A stretch of DNA of 14,662 bases from Candidatus Omnitrophota bacterium (GTDB taxonomy: Bacteria; Omnitrophota; Omnitrophia; Omnitrophales; Danuiimicrobiaceae). The DNA is taken from the NCBI GenBank assembly GCA_016206815.1, contig JACQQT010000006.1, positions 1-14,662 on the forward strand. The letters run 5' to 3'. The notes under the pieces were generated by a model. That model did no database searches. It saw only the letters and a program-made list of their open reading frames with translations, and had not been told where the DNA came from. The first letter of the stretch is position 1. Each line of letters begins with the position of its first letter. The translations under genes were made by a program, and so were the position numbers. This document shows, piece after piece, positions 7,548 through 14,662 of the stretch.

Positions 7548-8066
7548 ATGAAGCACGGTTCGTGGATCACATCGGTGGTGCTGTTGTGCTTTCTGGCCGG
7601 CTGCGGGTATACGCAGCAGGCTCATCTTCCCGGTAATATCAAGACGATTGCCGTTCCGACGTTTAAAAACGAAATTCCCCCCAAGGAACAATTTGCTTAT
7701 CGTCCGGGATTGGAAATCGAGCTAACGAATGCAATTATCGATCGATTCCTCTTTGACGGCAATTTGAAAGTTGTGGACGAGTCAAAGGCTGATGCGGTTC
7801 TCGAGGGGGCCATTATCTCTTATGAGCAGGAAGGATTGCGTTTCGACCGGCTGGAAAGCGTTGAAGAATACCGGCTGTTCCTTGTCGTCAAGTTCAAACT
7901 GATTGATCAGCGCACCAAGAAGGTTCTGGTCGAAGAGCCTAATTTTTCAGGCCGCGCCGAATTTTTTGTATCCCGTTCTCCTGCCTCCGTTCGGCGGAAA
8001 TCCGCAGACGCAGCGACGGTGGATCTCGCAAGAAGCTTGGTCAATCGAATTGTCGAGGAGTGGTAA
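7548..8066 (+). CDS. lptE: LptE-like LPS-assembly lipoprotein
   Basis: A 172-residue lipoprotein. The signal peptide ends in the lipobox LAGC (16-19), so Cys19 would be lipidated. The mature part has the LptE (RlpB, DUF4136-like/LPS-assembly) character: GYT near the cysteine, then IKTIAVPTFKN (31-41), ELTNAIIDRF (58-67), a DAVLEGAI strand (82-90), and VVKFKLID (113-120). LptE plugs the LptD barrel and helps place LPS in the outer leaflet of the outer membrane. Its length is near that of the family. The gene follows the BamD-like gene by 22 bases and overlaps holA by 7 bases, matching the lptE-holA pair known in Proteobacteria. The ribosome binding site is weak. Confidence 0.85.
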   Translation: MKHGSWITSVVLLCFLAGCGYTQQAHLPGNIKTIAVPTFKNEIPPKEQFAYRPGLEIELTNAIIDRFLFDGNLKVVDESKADAVLEGAIISYEQEGLRFDRLESVEEYRLFLVVKFKLIDQRTKKVLVEEPNFSGRAEFFVSRSPASVRRKSADAATVDLARSLVNRIVEEW

Positions 8067-9025
8067 ACATCAACCCCGCAAAACCTTTCCTTTTTTTGTT
8101 GACGGGTGATGAATTCCTCAGGCGTCACAAAATAGAATCCCTCGTTGGGGAGCTCATCCCTCGCGAGTTACGTCAAACGAACCTCTTTCGCATCTATCCG
8201 CAGGATCTCAACTGGCAAGAGACACTTTCGCAGGCGCAAACCCCTTCTTTAATGGGCGGGGCGCAGGTTTTTTGGATCACGCAGGCAGATCAAATTAAAA
8301 AAGGGGATGATAATACGGCTTTTGAAAGTTACTGTGACCACCCCGCCGCTGAAAGTTATTTTATCTTTGAGGCGGACGAATTATCCGGAGCTCACCCCGT
8401 CGTGAAGTTGGCGAATCGGTTGGGCCGACATTTTCACTTTGGCCGCCGGGACGGGGAAATGGGATTTGAAGCCATGCGCGATAAGGTGAAGCGTTCCGGG
8501 AAAACACTTGCCTCGGGTGCCTGGCAGCTTTTGCAGGAAAAGCTGGGGGGTTCTCCGCGTTTAATGGATATTGCGATCGATCAATTGGTCGTTTATTCGG
8601 ATGAACCGGTCATTGATGAATCAGCCGTTGAAAAGCTCTCGGGGGAATTTCTGCGGTACGAACCGTTTGATTTGACCGATGCGCTGGCGCGCCGGGATAT
8701 TTCGGAGGCACTTCGGATTCTGCACTTTTTTTATGATCTAAGCAATGATATGACCAGCATGATTGGACTTATTCATTGGCAATTGAAACGGATCTGGCAG
8801 GCCAAGCGGATTTTGGCGCAAGGGGGCAGGCGCGAAGAAGTGGGACGCACTTTGCATATTCCGCCTTTTCGGCTCGGCCCTTTTTTAAATCAGGTCCAGC
8901 GTTTTGATTCCGCGATGGTGGAGCGTTTGATCGACCGATTATGGCAGTTGGATTGGGACACGAAAAAGGGCGCTTCTTCCGATGCGACCCAAATGGAAAT
9001 GTTTCTGGCCGGAATTGCTTCGTGA
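8060..9025 (+). CDS. holA: DNA polymerase III subunit delta
   Basis: A 321-residue clamp-loader delta subunit, which opens the sliding clamp so it can be placed on primed DNA. The N-terminus FLFLLTGDEFLRRHKI is the usual delta start, and residues about 185-205 and 215-318 match the lid and collar helical region (SGEFLRYEPFDLTDALARRD, then LIHWQLKRIWQAKRIL). The start is taken as GTG at 8060, overlapping the lptE end by 7 bases. The purine-rich GAGGA at 8055-8059 lies directly against it, closer than usual, so initiation may depend on coupling from lptE. The stop at 9023-9025 directly abuts the minus-strand rpsT stop. Confidence 0.88.
   Translation: MVNINPAKPFLFLLTGDEFLRRHKIESLVGELIPRELRQTNLFRIYPQDLNWQETLSQAQTPSLMGGAQVFWITQADQIKKGDDNTAFESYCDHPAAESYFIFEADELSGAHPVVKLANRLGRHFHFGRRDGEMGFEAMRDKVKRSGKTLASGAWQLLQEKLGGSPRLMDIAIDQLVVYSDEPVIDESAVEKLSGEFLRYEPFDLTDALARRDISEALRILHFFYDLSNDMTSMIGLIHWQLKRIWQAKRILAQGGRREEVGRTLHIPPFRLGPFLNQVQRFDSAMVERLIDRLWQLDWDTKKGASSDATQMEMFLAGIAS
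8963..8990 (-). terminator. Possible rpsT terminator within the 3' end of holA
   Basis: Read on the minus strand, GGG-T-CGC (8990 down to 8984) can pair with GCGCCC around a 10-base loop, leaving one bulged T, and is followed by TTTTT. It lies 36 bases past the rpsT stop codon, where an rpsT transcript should end. The stem is short, so this is tentative. Confidence 0.4.
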
Positions 9026-9286
9026 CTATTTTTTGGCCGACAAAAGCCTGCCGATTCTGGCTTTTTTTCGATCCGCTCGCCGGTGGGGAATGATTCCCCG
9101 AACAACTGCCTTATCCAGCTTTGAGATTAAAGTTTTGGCGTGCGCCTTCGCTTCGTCAAGATTAGCAGCCGCTTGACTCATCAGTTTTTTGTATAGGGTG
9201 TGGAGTTCAGAAAGCGTTGCTTGATTGGTGAGGCGCTTTTTAGCATCGCTCCGCATCCGTTTGATCGCAGCTTGTTGATTCGGCAT
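9026..9286 (-). CDS. rpsT: 30S ribosomal protein S20
   Basis: An 86-residue basic helical protein, the normal S20 length, binding 16S rRNA in the small subunit. The start MPNQQAAIKRMRSDAKKR matches the family MPN.KSA.KR..... pattern. A longer frame from 9322 is rejected because the predicted promoter -10 box (9313-9318) overlaps it and AAGGGAG (9296-9302) is well placed for the ATG at 9284-9286. The C-terminal half has the expected KKLMSQAAANLDEAKAHAKTL and GIIPHRRADRKKARI-type helix and tail. It is transcribed against its neighbours: its stop (9026-9028) touches the holA stop with no gap. Its promoter overlaps the divergent uvrC start. E. coli S20 is translationally autoregulated; nothing here tests that. 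Confidence 0.92.
   Translation of the reverse strand: MPNQQAAIKRMRSDAKKRLTNQATLSELHTLYKKLMSQAAANLDEAKAHAKTLISKLDKAVVRGIIPHRRADRKKARIGRLLSAKK
9042..9068 (+). terminator. Intrinsic terminator of the lptE-holA operon, inside antisense rpsT
   Basis: AAAAGCC (9042-9048) pairs with GGCTTTT (9059-9065) around a 10-base loop, and the T-run extends over 9062-9068. It begins 17 bases after the holA stop, so it is well placed to end the plus-strand operon although it lies within the last codons of rpsT on the other strand. Only three of the seven pairs are G-C, so its efficiency is uncertain. Confidence 0.6.
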
Positions 9287-9312
9287 TCGAAATTTCTCCC
9301 TTGAGAGCCGGT

Positions 9313-9341
9313 ACTCTATCATAGGTCGAGACCCATGTCAA
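9313..9341 (-). promoter_or_regulatory. Promoter of rpsT, overlapping the uvrC start codon
   Basis: On the minus strand TTGACA (9341-9336) and TAGAGT (9318-9313) are spaced by 17 bases. The predicted start near 9306 is just upstream of the AAGGGAG ribosome binding site (9302-9296). The -35 box shares bases with the uvrC ATG (9335-9337). On the plus strand the same area offers TATCAT (9317-9322) as a weak -10 for uvrC, but with a poor -35, so I do not call it separately. Confidence 0.68.
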
Positions 9342-10777
9342 ACCGATCACATCGCTTGAACTTGTTGAAGGAAAAACTCGGAAGATTGCCCCAAACGCCC
9401 GGCGTTTATTTGTTTAGGGGGGAAAGCGGTGAAATTCTATACGTTGGAAAAGCCGGCAACTTAAGGAAACGCGTTCACAGTTACTCGCGGGAACGTTCAC
9501 ACGCCCCGAAAATCTCGGTTCTGCTCGGCAGGATCTCGGATGTTGAGGTCATCGAAACACAAACTGAAGTAGACGCGCTCTTGCTGGAAGCCGAGCTGGT
9601 TCGAAAACATCGTCCCCGCTACAACACACAGCTGAAGGATGATAAAAGTTTTCCGCTGCTGAAAATTACCTCGGATCGGTTTCCGCGGTTAATCGTTACG
9701 CGCAACCAGAATGAGCGAAAAGCGGTTTATTACGGTCCCTATACGGATGCCAAGCTTTTGCGCGAAGCCGTACGAATCATCAACAGCTTATTCCCGATCA
9801 GAAAATGCCGGACGCTTCCGAAGCATGCCTGCCTGTATTATCACATCGGACAATGTATCGCGCCTTGCATTCAGCCTGAGGTGAAGACGCAATATGATTG
9901 GCTGATTAGCGAAATCAAATCTTTTTTGAAAGGAAGCAGCCGGAAGAGTTTGATTGAATATCTGAGTGACCGGATGAAAGAAGCCGCTTCGGAGTATCGC
10001 TTTGAAGACGCTCAATTTTTTAAGGATCAAATTGAGGCGCTGGGCTGGTTTCGGAAAAAGCGTTTCGATTTGAAACGGCCGGAAGGCGGGATTGGCCTGC
10101 GGGGAACTTTGGAGCTGAAGCAAAAACTTGAGATGGAACGCCTGCCCGAGAAAATCGTTTGTTTTGATGTTTCCAATATCCAGGGCGCTCAAGCGGTTGC
10201 CGCAAAAGTTTGTTTTTACCGGGAGCTTTCCAATACCTTAGAGTACCGGCGGTACCAAATCAAAACGGTGAAGGGAATCGATGATTATCAAATGATTCAG
10301 GAAGCACTCAGACGGATGGTCGTCGGCATTCGGGAAGGGCGGGAAGCAGCCCTGCCGGATTTGATCATGATCGACGGCGGGCGGGGGCATTTGAATGCCG
10401 CGAAAAAAATCTTGGATCAGGAGGATTGTCCGGAGGTGCAGTTGATTTCGATCGCAAAGCGTTTCGAATTAGTTTATACGTTGCAACGGAAAGATCCCGT
10501 TGTGTTTCCGCCCGGTTCCAGTGCGTTAAGATTATTGCAGAAAATTCGGGATGAAGCCCACCGCTTTGCGATCAATTATCACCGGCATCTCCGGCGGAGG
10601 AAATTAACCGAATCCATTTTGGATCAGATTGAAGGAATCGGTGAAAAGAGAAAGAAACGATTGCTCTCTTCTTTTCAATCGATTGACGAACTGCGCCAGA
10701 CGCCCGTTGAGATTCTGGCGCGTTTGGAAGGGATGGATGAGCGAAGCGCCCGCCGCGTCCTTGATTTCTTGCGGTGA
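9335..10777 (+). CDS. uvrC: Excinuclease ABC subunit C (compact form)
   Basis: The 480-residue incision subunit of nucleotide excision repair, which cuts on both sides of a lesion bound by UvrB. In order: GIY-YIG nuclease (about 18-100; PGVYLF at 22-27, LYVGKA at 35-40, EAELVRKHRPRYN at 85-97); four-cysteine iron-sulfur cluster site (C158, C166, C174, C178); UVR motif for UvrB binding (about 204-237); RNase H-like nuclease with likely catalytic Asp278 (FDVSNIQG), Asp347 (MIDGG) and His409 (DEAHRF); tandem helix-hairpin-helix (about 430-478). Typical UvrC is about 600 residues; the roughly 100-residue stretch between the UVR motif and the RNase H-like fold is nearly absent (residues 240-270). 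All catalytic parts remain, so it is probably functional. The start is supported by the family N-terminus; the ribosome binding site is weak. Confidence 0.93.
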   Translation: MSNRSHRLNLLKEKLGRLPQTPGVYLFRGESGEILYVGKAGNLRKRVHSYSRERSHAPKISVLLGRISDVEVIETQTEVDALLLEAELVRKHRPRYNTQLKDDKSFPLLKITSDRFPRLIVTRNQNERKAVYYGPYTDAKLLREAVRIINSLFPIRKCRTLPKHACLYYHIGQCIAPCIQPEVKTQYDWLISEIKSFLKGSSRKSLIEYLSDRMKEAASEYRFEDAQFFKDQIEALGWFRKKRFDLKRPEGGIGLRGTLELKQKLEMERLPEKIVCFDVSNIQGAQAVAAKVCFYRELSNTLEYRRYQIKTVKGIDDYQMIQEALRRMVVGIREGREAALPDLIMIDGGRGHLNAAKKILDQEDCPEVQLISIAKRFELVYTLQRKDPVVFPPGSSALRLLQKIRDEAHRFAINYHRHLRRRKLTESILDQIEGIGEKRKKRLLSSFQSIDELRQTPVEILARLEGMDERSARRVLDFLR

Positions 10778-10787
10778 CGTGTCCGGT

Positions 10788-10816
10788 TTGACACCGGGAG
10801 AGGTTACTGCTAAACT
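10788..10816 (+). promoter_or_regulatory. Promoter of prfB-secA
   Basis: TTGACA (10788-10793) and TAAACT (10811-10816) have a 17-base spacer, giving a predicted start near 10823 and a leader of about 50 bases before the prfB ATG at 10873. The intergenic stretch between uvrC and prfB is only 95 bases and shows no clear intrinsic terminator. Confidence 0.6.
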
Positions 10817-10872
10817 AACACTTTCATTTTTTCCTTAAGCCTAGTCAATAAAGAACTTAAAGAGAGATTCAG

Positions 10873-11992
10873 ATGCAGGAACGGATTGAAACTTTAGGAA
10901 AATCGTTGGATCAGGTTCGCTCGAAGCTTAAAGAGATTCGGGGGTATCTTTGACCTCGACCAAAAGGAAAAGCAAATCGCCTCACTGAATGAGAAAATGT
11001 CCCAGCCCAATTTTTGGGACAAACCGGCCGAAGCACAAACCGTCATCGCACAACTCAAAACATTAAAACGTCTGATTGACCCCTGGCAGAAAGTAGATCA
11101 AGAAGCTCAGGAATTGCATGAATTGTTGAGCTTGATTGAGGCGGATGAACAATCGCTCGCCGAACTCGAAACTCATTTCAAAAAGGTTGAACACGAAGTC
11201 GAGCTCCTTGAGTTTCAAAGGCTTTTGTCCGATCCGTTGGATCCCAACGGTGCGATCATCAGCATCAACGCGGGGGCAGGGGGCACCGAGTCGTGCGACT
11301 GGGCTCAGATGTTAATGCGCATGTATCTGAGATGGGTGGAAGATCATCACTTCACCGTTCAAGTCGTGGATTTGCAGCCGGGGGAAGAAGCCGGAACAAA
11401 AAGTACGACTTTTTTCGTCCGGGGCCCGTACGCTTACGGCTATCTGAAAGCGGAACGGGGGGTCCACCGGCTGGTCCGGATCTCACCCTTTGATGCCAAC
11501 AAAAGACGCCACACCTCTTTTGCGTCAGTGGACGTTGTGGCTGAAGTAGAGGAAGAAATCGACGTTCCGCTCAATGAAAGTGACCTTCGAATTGACACTT
11601 ACCGCGCGGGAGGTGCGGGCGGGCAGCACGTCAACAAAACTTCAAGTGCGGTGCGCATTACCCATTTGCCGACCGGTCTTGTGGCGCAGTGTCAGAACGA
11701 ACGCTCCCAGCATCAAAACAAGCAGGTCGCCATGAAAATTTTGAAAGCGCGGCTTTACGAAAAAAAACGGGCGGAGGAGGAGCAAAAATTGAAAGCCCAA
11801 TACGGAGAAAAAAAAGAAATTGCCTGGGGTTCTCAAATTCGCTCTTACGTGTTTCACCCCTACACCATGGTGAAAGATCATCGGACCGGTTGTGAGACGT
11901 CGAATGACCAGGCCGTCATGGATGGCGCCATCGACCCCTTTATCGAAGCTTATTTAAAATTCCAAGCCAAAGAGCAGGCTAAGAGGACATAA
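10873..11992 (+). CDS. prfB: Peptide chain release factor 2 with programmed +1 frameshift
   Basis: RF2, which releases peptides at UGA and UAA. The ORF opens with ATG at 10873, reads 26 codons ending IRGYL, and meets an in-frame TGA at 10951-10953. Reading continues in the +1 frame from GAC at 10952 (DLDQKEK...) to TAA at 11990-11992, for a total of 372 residues. The full recoding signal is present: GGGGG (10940-10944), the slippery CTT (10948-10950), then TGAC. In known systems low RF2 lets the ribosome slip, which autoregulates synthesis. The anticodon-like SPF tripeptide is at about residues 204-206 and the catalytic GGQ at about 249-251, close to E. coli numbering; the residue matching E. 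coli position 246 is Ala, as in most bacteria. secA follows after 4 bases. Confidence 0.96.
10940..10954 (+). promoter_or_regulatory. prfB +1 programmed frameshift site
   Basis: GGGGG-TAT-CTT-TGA-C has the canonical internal Shine-Dalgarno, spacing, slippery CTT codon and weak UGA-C stop context. Protein homology switches frame exactly here (IRGYL then DLDQKEK), as in E. coli RF2 (RGYL then DYD). Confidence 0.95.
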
Positions 11993-11996
11993 ATTT

Positions 11997-14609
11997 ATGA
12001 TTGGCAAAATTTTAAATAGCGGACTGGGTTTGGTTCGGAAATTGGTTGGGTCAAGGAATGATCGAATCCTGAAAGGCATGCAGCCGCTTGTTAAACAAAT
12101 TAATTCACTCGAGCCGGGAATCAAAGCACTTTCGGATGAGGCACTGCGCGCAAAGACCGGTGAGTTTAAGCAGCGTTTAGCCTCGGGCACCGCACTTGAT
12201 GAGTTGCTTCCCGAGGCATTTGCGGTGGTCCGGGAGGCGGGACGGCGGACCGTTCAGATGCGCCACTTCGATTGCCAATTAATCGGCGGAATTGTGCTCC
12301 ACCGCGGCATGATTGCCGAAATGGCAACCGGCGAAGGAAAAACATTAGTTGCCACACTTCCCATTTATCTCAATGCTTTAACCGGCAAAGGCGTTCATTT
12401 GGTGACCGTGAACGATTATCTCGCAAAACGCGACCGGAATTGGATGGGGCCCATTTATGAATTCCTAGGTTTGACGGTCGGCGTCATTCAGCATGACATG
12501 CCTCCTCCCGAGCGGCAAGTCGCTTACCGATCGGATGTGACCTACGGCACCAATAATGAATTCGGTTTTGATTATCTCAGGGACAATATGGTTTCGGATG
12601 TCCGCGATCGGGTGCAGCGGAAACTGCATTATGCGATCGTGGACGAAGTGGACTCGATTTTGATTGACGAAGCCAGAACGCCGCTCATTATTTCCGGCCC
12701 CGCGGAAGAATCGACCGAAAAATATTATCAAATCGACCGGATCATCCCGAGATTGGAAAAAGAAAGCCATTATGAAGTTGATGAGAAAGCAAATACGGTC
12801 GCGTTAAAGGAGGAGGGGATTGTGCGGTGCGAAGCGTTGTTGGGGGTTCAGAATATTTACGAAAATACGCAGATCGATTTAATCCATCATATTAATCAGG
12901 CGCTCCGGGCACACGTTCTGTTTGAGCGGGATGTCGACTATATGGTCAAAGACGGACAGGTCGTGATTGTAGACGAATTTACGGGCCGGCTGATGCCGGG
13001 CCGGCGGTTTTCAGACGGACTTCACCAAGCTCTTGAGGCGAAGGAGAAGGTCAAGATCGAACGGGAAAACCAAACCTTGGCCACGATTACGTTTCAGAAT
13101 TATTTCCGAATGTATGAAAAACTCGGCGGCATGACCGGAACGGCAGCCACCGAGGCGGCGGAGTTTGACAAGATTTACAAACTGGATGTTTTAGTGATTC
13201 CCACCAATCAACCCTGTATTCGCGCGGATTACTCGGACCGCATTTATCGGACCGAGAAAGAAAAATTTAAGGCCGTCACCGATGAAATTTCAGAACTTCA
13301 CAAAGCAGGCAGGCCCGTTTTAGTCGGTACGATTTCGATCGAAAAGTCGGAACACTTAAGCCGCACCCTCGAACGACACGGGCTTCCGCATACGGTTTTA
13401 AACGCCAAATATCACGAGCGCGAAGCCGAAATCATCGCGCGCGCCGGTCAGGAAGGCGCGATTACGATTGCAACCAATATGGCAGGCCGCGGAACCGATA
13501 TCGTTTTAGGTCCGACGGTTGCCGAGAAAGGCGGTTTGCACGTGCTCGGGACCGAACGCCATGAAGCACGCCGAATCGATAATCAGTTAAGAGGACGCTG
13601 CGGCCGTCAGGGCGACAAAGGTTCTTCCAGGTTCTATCTTTCCTTGGAGGATGATCTGATGCGGATTTTCGGATCCGATAAAATTTCAGGCCTGATGCAG
13701 CGGCTGGGCATGGAGGAAGGCCAGGAAATCGAGCATCCGCTGGTGACACGGGCCGTGGAAACCGCACAAAAGCGGGTGGAAGGCCGGAACTTTGAAATTA
13801 GGAAACACCTGCTTGAATACGATGACGTGATGAATCGGCAGCGCGAGATTATTTATGAGGAACGAAACCGCGTGCTTGAAAGTGAAAGCTTGACCGATCA
13901 CGTGATCGAAATGATCGAAAATGTCGTCGACGAGTTGATTCTGCGTTTGATGAACCCCGAGCTTCGGGAAGAGGAGAGAAGTGAGGATAGTTTTAAAGCC
14001 GCGTTTCACGCCAAGTTTGGGATTGAATTGAAAGATGCCTTTTTTACGAAAAGCACTTTCGAAGATTGGCGTGAGGAGCTAACCGAGAAAGCCAAATCGG
14101 CGTATCGAGCCAGAGCCGAAAAATTCGGAGCCGAAAAGTTGCATTTTTTGGAGCGCTACTTGATGCTTCAAATGATAGATGCCAAGTGGAAAGAACATCT
14201 GCGGTCTATCGATGAATTGCGCGAAGGCATCCATTTGCGTGCTTACGGACAGGTGGATCCGCTGGTGGAGTATCAGCGGGAGTCTTTTGCCATGTTTGAA
14301 CAGCTAACGGCATCGATTAAAGATGAAGTGGTTGAATTTTTGTTCAAAGTGCAGGCGGTTCGCGAGGAGAAAATGCAAACCGTCATGAATCCCAGCCGCC
14401 AGGAGTTTATTCACCCGGAAGCTACCCGGATGCCCGTGCAAGAGTCGGCTCCACAGAGGGAAATGAATTTTAGTGCAGGACCTGTTCGAGAGAGAGGTTT
14501 GGAAGAAGGACCCGTCCAACCCGTCCGGCGTAGTGAGCCAAAGGTCGGCCGAAATGACCCTTGTCCTTGCGGCAGCGGAAAGAAATATAAAAAATGTCAC
14601 GGCGCTTAA
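11997..14609 (+). CDS. secA: Preprotein translocase ATPase SecA
   Basis: The 870-residue motor that drives unfolded secretory proteins through SecYEG. Walker A is MATGEGKTL (109-117) and DEVDSILIDEA (216-226) is the Walker B/DEAD-like region. The preprotein cross-linking domain follows (about 230-365), then the second helicase domain with TNMAGRGTDIVLG (493-505) and QLRGRCGRQGDKGSS (530-544), and the helical scaffold and wing domains with EYDDVMNRQR. A short variable linker (about 800-850) leads to the zinc-binding tail, NDPCPCGSGKKYKKCHG (Cys856, Cys858, Cys867, His868), which binds SecB or ribosomes in studied bacteria. Length and domains are normal. AGAGGA at 11982-11987 is an ideal ribosome binding site inside the end of prfB, so the two genes are co-transcribed; the same pair occurs in reverse order in Bacillus. 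Confidence 0.97.
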   Translation: MIGKILNSGLGLVRKLVGSRNDRILKGMQPLVKQINSLEPGIKALSDEALRAKTGEFKQRLASGTALDELLPEAFAVVREAGRRTVQMRHFDCQLIGGIVLHRGMIAEMATGEGKTLVATLPIYLNALTGKGVHLVTVNDYLAKRDRNWMGPIYEFLGLTVGVIQHDMPPPERQVAYRSDVTYGTNNEFGFDYLRDNMVSDVRDRVQRKLHYAIVDEVDSILIDEARTPLIISGPAEESTEKYYQIDRIIPRLEKESHYEVDEKANTVALKEEGIVRCEALLGVQNIYENTQIDLIHHINQALRAHVLFERDVDYMVKDGQVVIVDEFTGRLMPGRRFSDGLHQALEAKEKVKIERENQTLATITFQNYFRMYEKLGGMTGTAATEAAEFDKIYKLDVLVIPTNQPCIRADYSDRIYRTEKEKFKAVTDEISELHKAGRPVLVGTISIEKSEHLSRTLERHGLPHTVLNAKYHEREAEIIARAGQEGAITIATNMAGRGTDIVLGPTVAEKGGLHVLGTERHEARRIDNQLRGRCGRQGDKGSSRFYLSLEDDLMRIFGSDKISGLMQRLGMEEGQEIEHPLVTRAVETAQKRVEGRNFEIRKHLLEYDDVMNRQREIIYEERNRVLESESLTDHVIEMIENVVDELILRLMNPELREEERSEDSFKAAFHAKFGIELKDAFFTKSTFEDWREELTEKAKSAYRARAEKFGAEKLHFLERYLMLQMIDAKWKEHLRSIDELREGIHLRAYGQVDPLVEYQRESFAMFEQLTASIKDEVVEFLFKVQAVREEKMQTVMNPSRQEFIHPEATRMPVQESAPQREMNFSAGPVRERGLEEGPVQPVRRSEPKVGRNDPCPCGSGKKYKKCHGA

Positions 14610-14623
14610 GGGGTGTCTGGGAA

Positions 14624-14662
14624 ATGATGCAGGGAGTTTGTTTCGCGCTTCTCATTTTTTTC
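14624..14662 (+). CDS. Hydrophobic N-terminus of an unidentified protein (partial)
   Basis: ATG at 14624 opens a frame of 13 codons to the window edge, MMQGVCFALLIFF, a hydrophobic start that could be a signal peptide or first membrane helix. AAGGGG (14608-14613) lies 10 bases upstream at good spacing and overlaps the secA stop, suggesting it is the third gene of the prfB-secA operon. There is no terminator after secA. Thirteen residues do not allow a family to be named. Confidence 0.45.
   Translation, partial: MMQGVCFALLIFF

Noticed and set aside
9173..9199. uvrC promoter TTGACT ... TAGGGT inside antisense rpsT
   Set aside because: The spacer is only 15 bases and the -10 is poor, so the match is not better than chance.
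9287..9322. Twelve-residue N-terminal extension of S20
   Set aside because: The ATG at 9322 lies upstream of the predicted transcription start, and S20 proteins begin at MPN with the AAGGGAG site in front.
10782..10798. Hairpin GTCCGGT/ACCGGGA as uvrC terminator
   Set aside because: The stem is short with a wobble pair, no T-run follows, and it overlaps the -35 box of the prfB promoter.
1..14662. Mobile elements, CRISPR arrays, tRNA or rRNA genes, attachment sites
   Set aside because: No transposase, integrase, spaced direct repeats, or tRNA-like cloverleaf was seen on reading both strands; almost all of the window is accounted for by conserved genes.

Overview
The window looks like chromosomal DNA of a diderm (Gram-negative-type) bacterium of intermediate GC content. 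LptE, a BamD-like periplasmic protein and a GspB-like protein all point to an outer membrane. The N-terminal YWIW-SP-EGKFV segment of the BamD-like protein and the gene mix fit an uncultured PVC-related lineage such as Candidatus Omnitrophota. That placement is an inference from remembered family character, not a search result. I see no mobile element, CRISPR array, tRNA or rRNA; this is mostly a housekeeping and envelope neighbourhood.

Layout: (1) positions 1-137 hold the tail of an unidentified plus-strand gene. (2) A near-consensus promoter (164-192) with a dyad in its spacer drives an ExeA-like AAA ATPase and a GspB-like membrane protein, overlapping by ATGA. (3) comEC follows after a 163-bp gap that contains a possible small membrane ORF. 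Its C-terminal metallo-beta-lactamase-like domain has lost its metal ligands, and a terminator-like hairpin lies inside the gene. (4) A second strong promoter (4256-4284), with a perfect hairpin at its predicted start site, drives an apparent operon: a 1057-residue BamD-like/coiled-coil protein, lptE and holA. (5) rpsT (S20) lies on the minus strand. Its stop abuts the holA stop with no gap, and its promoter -35 box overlaps the uvrC start codon. (6) uvrC is short (480 residues) and lacks the segment usual between the UVR and RNase H-like domains. (7) A third promoter (10788-10816) precedes prfB, which carries the classical +1 programmed frameshift, followed 4 bases later by secA. A hydrophobic N-terminus of another gene starts at 14624 and runs off the window.

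How the genes fit together: most relate to moving macromolecules across the envelope. SecA exports proteins, the BamD-like protein and LptE belong to outer-membrane protein and LPS assembly, ExeA/GspB is a type II secretion accessory pair, and ComEC is the DNA uptake channel. HolA, UvrC, RF2 and S20 serve replication, repair and translation. The order comEC...holA-rpsT recalls Firmicutes, lptE-holA recalls Proteobacteria, and the prfB/secA pairing occurs in reverse order in Bacillus.

Nothing here is a clearly new multigene system. The best candidates for novelty are the BamD-like/coiled-coil fusion, the metal-site-less ComEC with its internal terminator-like hairpin, the tightly interlocked holA/rpsT/uvrC junction and the compact UvrC.
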